A stretch of DNA of 64,000 nucleotides. Origin: Clostridiales bacterium. Its GTDB lineage: Bacteria; Bacillota; Clostridia; Oscillospirales; Acutalibacteraceae. The notes beneath the pieces are model-generated. The model did not search any database, was not told the DNA's origin, and saw only the letters and a list, made by a program, of their open reading frames with translations. Made by a program: the position numbers and the translations under genes. The DNA lies in the NCBI GenBank assembly GCA_022800315.1, contig JAAWQC010000008.1, forward strand, positions 1 to 64,000, written 5' to 3'. Below, one piece after another: positions 59,649 through 64,000 of this stretch (positions are counted from its first letter, which is position 1; each line of letters opens with the position of its first letter).

Positions 59649-59654
59649 TTGTTC
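59643..59654. promoter_or_regulatory. LexA-like box over the toxin promoter
   Basis: GAACAATTGTTC matches the GAACnnnnGTTC core seen at dinB in this window and overlaps the -35 hexamer. Confidence 0.6.
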
Positions 59655-59880
59655 TGAATGAGTGTGCGATGTTCTCCATCGTTTGTCAAGGCATTTAAAA
59701 GGGCGGTAGATAACTATTAGTTTGGGTAATACTCGGACGAAAAGGATTGATTACAAGGCCTCTAAATATTCGTCATGCCGTTTTGTGCGAAGAAGCAGAT
59801 GAAACCACATGAAAAAAGCCCGGCCAAAGCCGAGCTCTTGTATTAACGATAATTGTATTAAAAGCAGGCGGACCGTTAGA
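59655..59880. other. AT-rich interval without recognised gene
   Basis: About 225 nt between the toxin promoter and the tRNA-Leu terminator. A minus-strand frame running through it into the tRNA (59751-59963) is not a gene. Its base composition matches the toxin module, so it may be the flank of an acquired island. Confidence 0.4.
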
Positions 59881-59921
59881 AGAAAAGAAAACCTGCGGTG
59901 TGCAAATGGCTCACCGCAGGT
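59881..59921 (-). terminator. Terminator of tRNA-Leu
   Basis: ACCTGCGGTG pairs with CACCGCAGGT; read on the minus strand it is followed by TTTTCTTTTC. Confidence 0.88.
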
Positions 59922-59922
59922 G

Positions 59923-60009
59923 TGGTGCCGCTGACGAGACTTGAACTCGTACGATGTTGCCATCGAGGGATTTTAAGTCCCTTGTGTCTGCCGGTTCCAC
60001 CACAGCGGC
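59923..60009 (-). tRNA. tRNA-Leu (anticodon TAA)
   Basis: On the minus strand the acceptor GCCGCTG pairs with CAGCGGC, then A and encoded CCA. The anticodon stem AGGGA/TCCCT encloses CTTAAAA, giving TAA. A long variable arm (GATGG...CATC) and GTTCAAGTC confirm a class II leucine tRNA. Confidence 0.95.
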
Positions 60010-60130
60010 GCGGAAGAACAGGATACCGGAGGCCGTTACCGGCGGCCGCGACAAAACCCGTACCGCTATCATAGTGGAAAACCCGGCCCCTGTCAAGGGA
60101 AAAGCGCGGCGGGGACCAGTGAAAACCGGC

Positions 60131-60652
60131 TCAGTATTCTATCCCTTCCCGCGCCCCCACGCCACTATCGTAGGGGTGCCGCACCGCCCGGATTTCGCTG
60201 ACATAGTCGGCGGATTCCAGCAGGGCAGGGGAGGGGCTGCGGCCGGTGAGAACCAGTTCCAGCCCTGCCGGCCTGCTACGGAGGAAGGCGAGGAGCGCCT
60301 CCTCCGCGACAAGCCCGGTCTCCACTGCGGCGCAGGCCTCGTCCAGCAGCAGAAGATCCAGCTCCGGCGCTTTCTCCTCCGCCAGTTTCAGCAGCCGGGA
60401 ACAATAGGCGGCGGCTTCTGCCTTCTCCCCCTCGTTCATGGCGAAGACGAATTTGACCAGCGGCTGCGCGGGGAAAAGACAGACGTTCTCAAACCCGCGC
60501 AGGGCAGCGATCTCGCCGGAGGAACCGTCCTTCAGAAACTGGCAAACGCCCACCCGCAGGCCGCGTCCCAGCGCCCGCAGGCACAGCCCCATGGCGGCGG
60601 TGGTTTTGCCCTTCCCGTCGCCGCAGTAGATATGAACGAGCCCCTGTTCCAT
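60131..60652 (-). CDS. cobO: Cob(I)alamin adenosyltransferase (CobO/BtuR type)
   Basis: A 173-residue P-loop enzyme that transfers the adenosyl group of ATP to cob(I)alamin or corrinoids. The start reads EQGLVHIYCGDGKGKTTAAM (Walker A GDGKGKTT), then VCQFLKDG, DLLLLDEACAA (Walker B) and VLTGRSPSPAL. ATG 60652 has AAAGGGG about 10 nt upstream. No other cobalamin gene is present and no cobalamin riboswitch was seen. Confidence 0.93.
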   Translation of the reverse strand: MEQGLVHIYCGDGKGKTTAAMGLCLRALGRGLRVGVCQFLKDGSSGEIAALRGFENVCLFPAQPLVKFVFAMNEGEKAEAAAYCSRLLKLAEEKAPELDLLLLDEACAAVETGLVAEEALLAFLRSRPAGLELVLTGRSPSPALLESADYVSEIRAVRHPYDSGVGAREGIEY

Positions 60653-60869
60653 TCCGTATACGCCCCTTTCCGTTTCCTCCAGTGTACCCGTTTTCGGAGC
60701 GAAAAACAAGCGGCGGAGGCGCTCCTTTAAAAATAACAAGTGGTTACAAAACGGTTAAAATTTCCGTCATTTTCTTTACGGGGGAATGAATACGGATTAT
60801 ACTATCACCGTAAACGGGGATACTGTGACGGGGTTGCTCTGTACAGGAAGGAAAGGGTGGGACTGCGTT

Positions 60870-62393
60870 TTGGAAAATAAAACCGGCGGCAAACGGACAC
60901 GGAAAGCCGTCTGCGTCATGGAAATCGGCTCCAGCGCGCTGCGCATGGGCGTGTACCAGCTCGGCCGGAGCGGCATCTCCCGTCTCGACCTGCTGGAATA
61001 TCCCCTGCGGCTGGGCCACGAGGTGTTCGCTGAGGGACGCATCAGCGCCGACAGCGTGCGGGAGCTTTCCCTGGCCCTCAAAGGCTATACCCAGGTGATG
61101 AAGGAATACGGCGTCACTGAATACCGGGCCATCGCCACCACCGCCCTGCGGGAGTCGGCCAACCGCGCCTATGTGGTGGACCAGCTGCGCATCCGCAACG
61201 GCCTGACGGTGGAGGTTCTGGAAAACGGGGAGGAGAGCGCCCTGATCTATTCCGCCCTGCTGGGGACACCGCTGACAGCGGACAGCGCGCTGCTGTCCTA
61301 CATCGGCACGGGCAGCGTGGGCGCCGCCGCCTGTGAAAACGGCGTGGTGGTGCGGGACTGCCACATGAAGCTGGGCTTTTTGAAGCTCAGCGAGATGCTG
61401 GGCAGCCTGGAGGATCAGACATCCCGGTACGACCGGGCGCTGGAGGAATACGTGGACGCGTACTTCCAGCGGCTGCCCCTGCGGTTGGGTGAACGGCGGT
61501 TCCTCCGCCTGATCCTGACGGGACGGGAGCTGGATACCATCGCCGGTCTGTGCGGCGCGAAGGAGAAGGACGGAGCGTATCTGCTGGGACGGGACCGTCT
61601 GTCCGCCCTGTACCACCAGGCCAGCCACCGGGATACCTTTGCCGCCGCCCGTCAGTTCGGCCTGCCGGAGGAAACGGCTGACCAGCTGCTGCCCATGCTG
61701 GCGATCTATCTGAAAATGATGGAGTTCACCGAGGCTGACGAGATCGTGGCCCCGGTGCTGGACATATTGGATATCGTGGGGGGGATGATGCTGTCCCCCG
61801 AGAAAAAGCAGCGATTTGAAGAGGGTCGGGCCGCGGGGGCCATGGCCTGTGCGCGGGAGCTGGCCACCGTAAACGGCGCCGATCCCGACCACGCCGAGCG
61901 GATACGCGGCTACGCGGTGCAGCTGTTCGACCGCACCAAAAAGCTCCACGGCATCGCCGGACGCCGCCGCCTGCTGTTGGAATGCGCCGCCCTGCTCCAC
62001 GAGCTGGGCAACCGGGTCAACGCACGCAGCGCCACCCTGGCCACCTACGATCTGATCAAGCAGTCAAATTTTTACGGTCTCAACGAGGAGGACGCCCTGC
62101 TGACGGCGGAGATCATCCGTTTCGGCGACGCTTCCGGTGCGCTGACCGCCAAGCAGCAGCTGCTGACCAACAAGCTGGCGGCTTTGCTCCTGCTTGCCGA
62201 CGCGCTGGACGAATCCCGACGGGGCAAGATTATCGACCTCAAGCTGAGGCTGGAAGAGGAACAGCTGGTGGTTACCGCCCGCGGGCGGGAGGAACTGCTG
62301 CTGGAACGGTGGGCGGTGGAGGAATGCGCGCCCTATTTTGAAGAGGTGTACGGCGTCCGCCCCGTATTCGTGGAGAAAAGCAATTTGCTTTGA
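60870..62393 (+). CDS. ppx: Divergent Ppx/GppA-type phosphatase-like protein with HD-like domain
   Basis: A 507-residue protein in the exopolyphosphatase/GppA fold: MEIGSSALRMGVYQL at the first motif (family IDIGSNSxRL), ATTALRESAN, IGTGSVGAA in place of DIGGGSTE, and a C-terminal HD-like region (LLECAALLHELGNRVNA ... TAEIIRFG) in which HD becomes HE and the later His pair is absent. Start is TTG 60870 after AGGAAGGAAAGG, or ATG 60918. It precedes ppk1, the usual operon partner. Altered motifs make catalytic activity uncertain. Confidence 0.85.
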   Translation: MENKTGGKRTRKAVCVMEIGSSALRMGVYQLGRSGISRLDLLEYPLRLGHEVFAEGRISADSVRELSLALKGYTQVMKEYGVTEYRAIATTALRESANRAYVVDQLRIRNGLTVEVLENGEESALIYSALLGTPLTADSALLSYIGTGSVGAAACENGVVVRDCHMKLGFLKLSEMLGSLEDQTSRYDRALEEYVDAYFQRLPLRLGERRFLRLILTGRELDTIAGLCGAKEKDGAYLLGRDRLSALYHQASHRDTFAAARQFGLPEETADQLLPMLAIYLKMMEFTEADEIVAPVLDILDIVGGMMLSPEKKQRFEEGRAAGAMACARELATVNGADPDHAERIRGYAVQLFDRTKKLHGIAGRRRLLLECAALLHELGNRVNARSATLATYDLIKQSNFYGLNEEDALLTAEIIRFGDASGALTAKQQLLTNKLAALLLLADALDESRRGKIIDLKLRLEEEQLVVTARGREELLLERWAVEECAPYFEEVYGVRPVFVEKSNLL

Positions 62394-62506
62394 CAGGGCG
62401 GAACAGGGGGAGTATCCCGTAAGAGGGGATCAGCTGGCACTCGTTATCACCACGTTTTGGAGATACGTCCGGTATCGTATGCAAATCTATGGGGCAGGTG
62501 GTCACT

Positions 62507-64000
62507 ATGAAAAAATCGGGGGCTTTCCCCTATATCAATCGGGAGCTGAGTTGGCTGGATTTCAACACCCGTGTGCTGGAAGAGGCTTACGAAAAAGATA
62601 ATCCGGTGCTGGAGCGGTTCAAATTTCTCGGCATCACCGCCTCCAATCTGGACGAATTTTTTATGGTGCGGGTCGCGGGCGTGCGGGAACAGGTGCGTTC
62701 GGGCTATAAGGGGGTGGACTGCGCGGGCCTCACCCCGTCGGCACAGCTGGAGCTGCTCACCCAAAAGATACACGCCTTCACCGACCGGCAGTACAGCTGC
62801 CTGTCCCGTTCCCTGATCCCCCTGCTGCGGCAGAACGGCATCTTCCTGCTGAAGCCTGAGGAGCTCAGCGAGGAGCAGCGCGGTTATGTGGAGGATTATT
62901 TCCGCAGCGTGCTGTTCCCTGTGCTGACCCCGCTGGCGGTGGACCGCAGCCGGCCTTTTCCCATGCTGCTCAACAAAAGCCTGAATATCGCCCTGCGTCT
63001 GAGGCAGGGAAAGGAGACCGCCTTTGCCGTGGTACAGGTGCCCGCTATCCTGCCCCGCCTGGTGGAGCTGCCCTCCTCGGCCGGCCGGGCGTTCATCATG
63101 CTGGAGAATATCCTGCTGCTTCATCTGAACGCCCTGTTCGAGCTGCACGACATCGCGGCTTCAGCCGCCTTTCGGGTCACCCGCAACGGCGACCTGGCCA
63201 TCGATGAGGAGGCGGAGGACCTGCTCATCGAAATACAGCAATCGATCAAGAAACGCAAACGCGGCCGGCCGGTACGGCTGGAACTGTCCCGCAAATGCGA
63301 CGGAGAACTGAGGGAATTCCTCACCGAGATGCTGGATGTGCGGGAGAAGGATATTTACGAGGTATCGGGACCGCTGGACCTCACCTTCTGCCTGAAACTC
63401 AGTTCGCTGGACGACGGTCTGCGCCTGCCGCCCATCACGCCAGTCCCCGCCGCCGATTTTCTGGGCTGGGACGACATGTTCGCGGCCATACGGGCGGGGG
63501 ACCGGTTCGTTCACCACCCCTACGAGAGCTTCGACTGCGTGGTGGATTTCGTCCGCACGGCGGCGGAGGACCCCGACGTGCTGGCCATCAAGCAGACCCT
63601 GTACCGTGTCAGCGGCCATTCGCCCATCATCGCCGCCCTCATCCGCGCCGCGGAGAACGGCAAGCAGGTCACCGTACTGGTGGAGCTGAAAGCCCGCTTC
63701 GACGAGGAAAACAACATCCACTGGGCCCTCAAGCTGGAGGAGGCGGGCTGCCACGTCATCTATGGCCTCGCCGGGCTGAAAACCCACTGCAAAATCCTGT
63801 TGGTGGTCCGGCGGGAGGAGGACGGCCTGCGCCGTTACCTTCATCTGGGGACCGGCAACTACAACGACTCCACCGCCCGCCAGTACACCGATATGGGGAT
63901 GTTCACCTGCCGGGAGAGCTTCGGCGCCGACGCATCGTCTTTGTTCAACGTGCTGACCGGCTATTCCCGCCCGCCCATGTACAACCGGCTGGTCACGGCT
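62507..64000 (+). CDS. ppk1: Polyphosphate kinase 1, 5' part (runs off the window)
   Basis: 498 codons are present of about 700. PPK1 makes polyphosphate from ATP through a phosphohistidine. Visible features are the N-domain opening YINRELSWLDFNTRVLEEAY, ASNLDEFFMVRVAG, then the phospholipase-D-like catalytic part HHPYESFD, DVLAIKQTLYRVSG, GLKTHCKILL with the conserved His, and YLHLGTGNYND. ATG 62507 has GCAGGTGG 6 nt upstream. It follows ppx/gppA by 113 nt. The coding frame is still open at the window end. Confidence 0.95.
   Translation, partial: MKKSGAFPYINRELSWLDFNTRVLEEAYEKDNPVLERFKFLGITASNLDEFFMVRVAGVREQVRSGYKGVDCAGLTPSAQLELLTQKIHAFTDRQYSCLSRSLIPLLRQNGIFLLKPEELSEEQRGYVEDYFRSVLFPVLTPLAVDRSRPFPMLLNKSLNIALRLRQGKETAFAVVQVPAILPRLVELPSSAGRAFIMLENILLLHLNALFELHDIAASAAFRVTRNGDLAIDEEAEDLLIEIQQSIKKRKRGRPVRLELSRKCDGELREFLTEMLDVREKDIYEVSGPLDLTFCLKLSSLDDGLRLPPITPVPAADFLGWDDMFAAIRAGDRFVHHPYESFDCVVDFVRTAAEDPDVLAIKQTLYRVSGHSPIIAALIRAAENGKQVTVLVELKARFDEENNIHWALKLEEAGCHVIYGLAGLKTHCKILLVVRREEDGLRRYLHLGTGNYNDSTARQYTDMGMFTCRESFGADASSLFNVLTGYSRPPMYNRLVTA

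Noticed and set aside
59751-59963. Minus-strand frame reading into tRNA-Leu, as a possible integrase end
   Set aside because: It is translation of the tRNA and its terminator. No integrase motif was found, and no duplicated tRNA end (att site) was seen.
60010-60130. Cobalamin riboswitch near cobO
   Set aside because: The segment lies downstream of cobO (minus strand), and the region upstream (60653-60780) has no B12-box-like sequence that I could recognise.

Overview
The window looks like chromosome of a GC-rich, endospore-forming, anaerobic Firmicute of the Clostridia (Oscillospiraceae/Ruminococcaceae-like). This is inferred from spmA-spmB next to an AbrB/SpoVT-like regulator, a PerR-type regulator with reverse rubrerythrin, the Firmicute-style paired glgC/glgD, ThyX as thymidylate synthase, strong AGGAGG ribosome sites and many perfect hairpin terminators. 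No rRNA, intact prophage, insertion sequence or CRISPR array was seen. Two tRNA genes are present: Ser-GGA and Leu-TAA.

Layout. 0-7.6 kb is a + strand housekeeping run: thyX, tmk-like, DUF2156, GNAT, DJ-1, 5-formyl-THF cyclo-ligase, mltG and U32 peptidase, with a folate/thymidylate theme at the front. 7.6-11.8 kb holds a MarR-flavodoxin pair with tandem operators, a class B PBP, and perR plus rubrerythrin with a 7-1-7 Per box. 11.9-17.8 kb holds a mini OadB-like membrane protein, a large membrane-anchored surface protein, a ribokinase-family kinase, cca, tRNA-Ser and a LURP-one-like protein. 17.9-19.9 kb is a two-gene Gfo/Idh/MocA operon. 20-23.1 kb has hairpin-rich intergenic DNA and a giant cysteine-headed SpaA-repeat protein with no signal peptide. 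23.3-28 kb holds abrB-like, spmAB, feoAB and a GNAT. 28.3-35.3 kb has a conserved clostridial unknown with an apparent ATT start, then glgB-C-D-A. 35.4-39.5 kb (minus strand) holds an AraC/GyrI regulator, an SOS cassette (dinB, small protein, YedK-type peptidase) behind a LexA box, and an EEP-family nuclease/phosphatase. 39.6-41.5 kb is an array of 97-bp structured repeats followed by small Cys-rich or charged genes. 41.5-48.9 kb holds a DUF4352-like protein, a tocopherol-cyclase-like protein, a DUF362 ferredoxin-like protein and a lipoprotein-ABC transporter operon. 49-53 kb is a heterodimeric ABC exporter with its MarR regulator. 53.3-57.8 kb is a c-di-GMP cluster ending in a recombination scar. 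58.7-59.7 kb is an AT-richer toxin/immunity-like pair beside tRNA-Leu. 60.1-64 kb holds cobO-like, a divergent ppx/gppA and the 5' part of ppk1.

Most unusual observations. (1) A two-hairpin element lies in the same orientation before thyX and, as 97-bp tandem copies, before the EEP gene, with base changes that preserve pairing. (2) An 858-residue protein joins an 18-cysteine head to seven SpaA-like repeats. (3) A phage-Mu-F-like/DUF6883-like toxin candidate and its putative immunity gene sit behind a possible LexA box. (4) A 5'-truncated GGDEF gene is joined head to head with a truncated DUF3795 gene. (5) An 87-residue protein carries the OadB signature IGGADGPT.

All family names come from reading the translated sequence; no database search was run.
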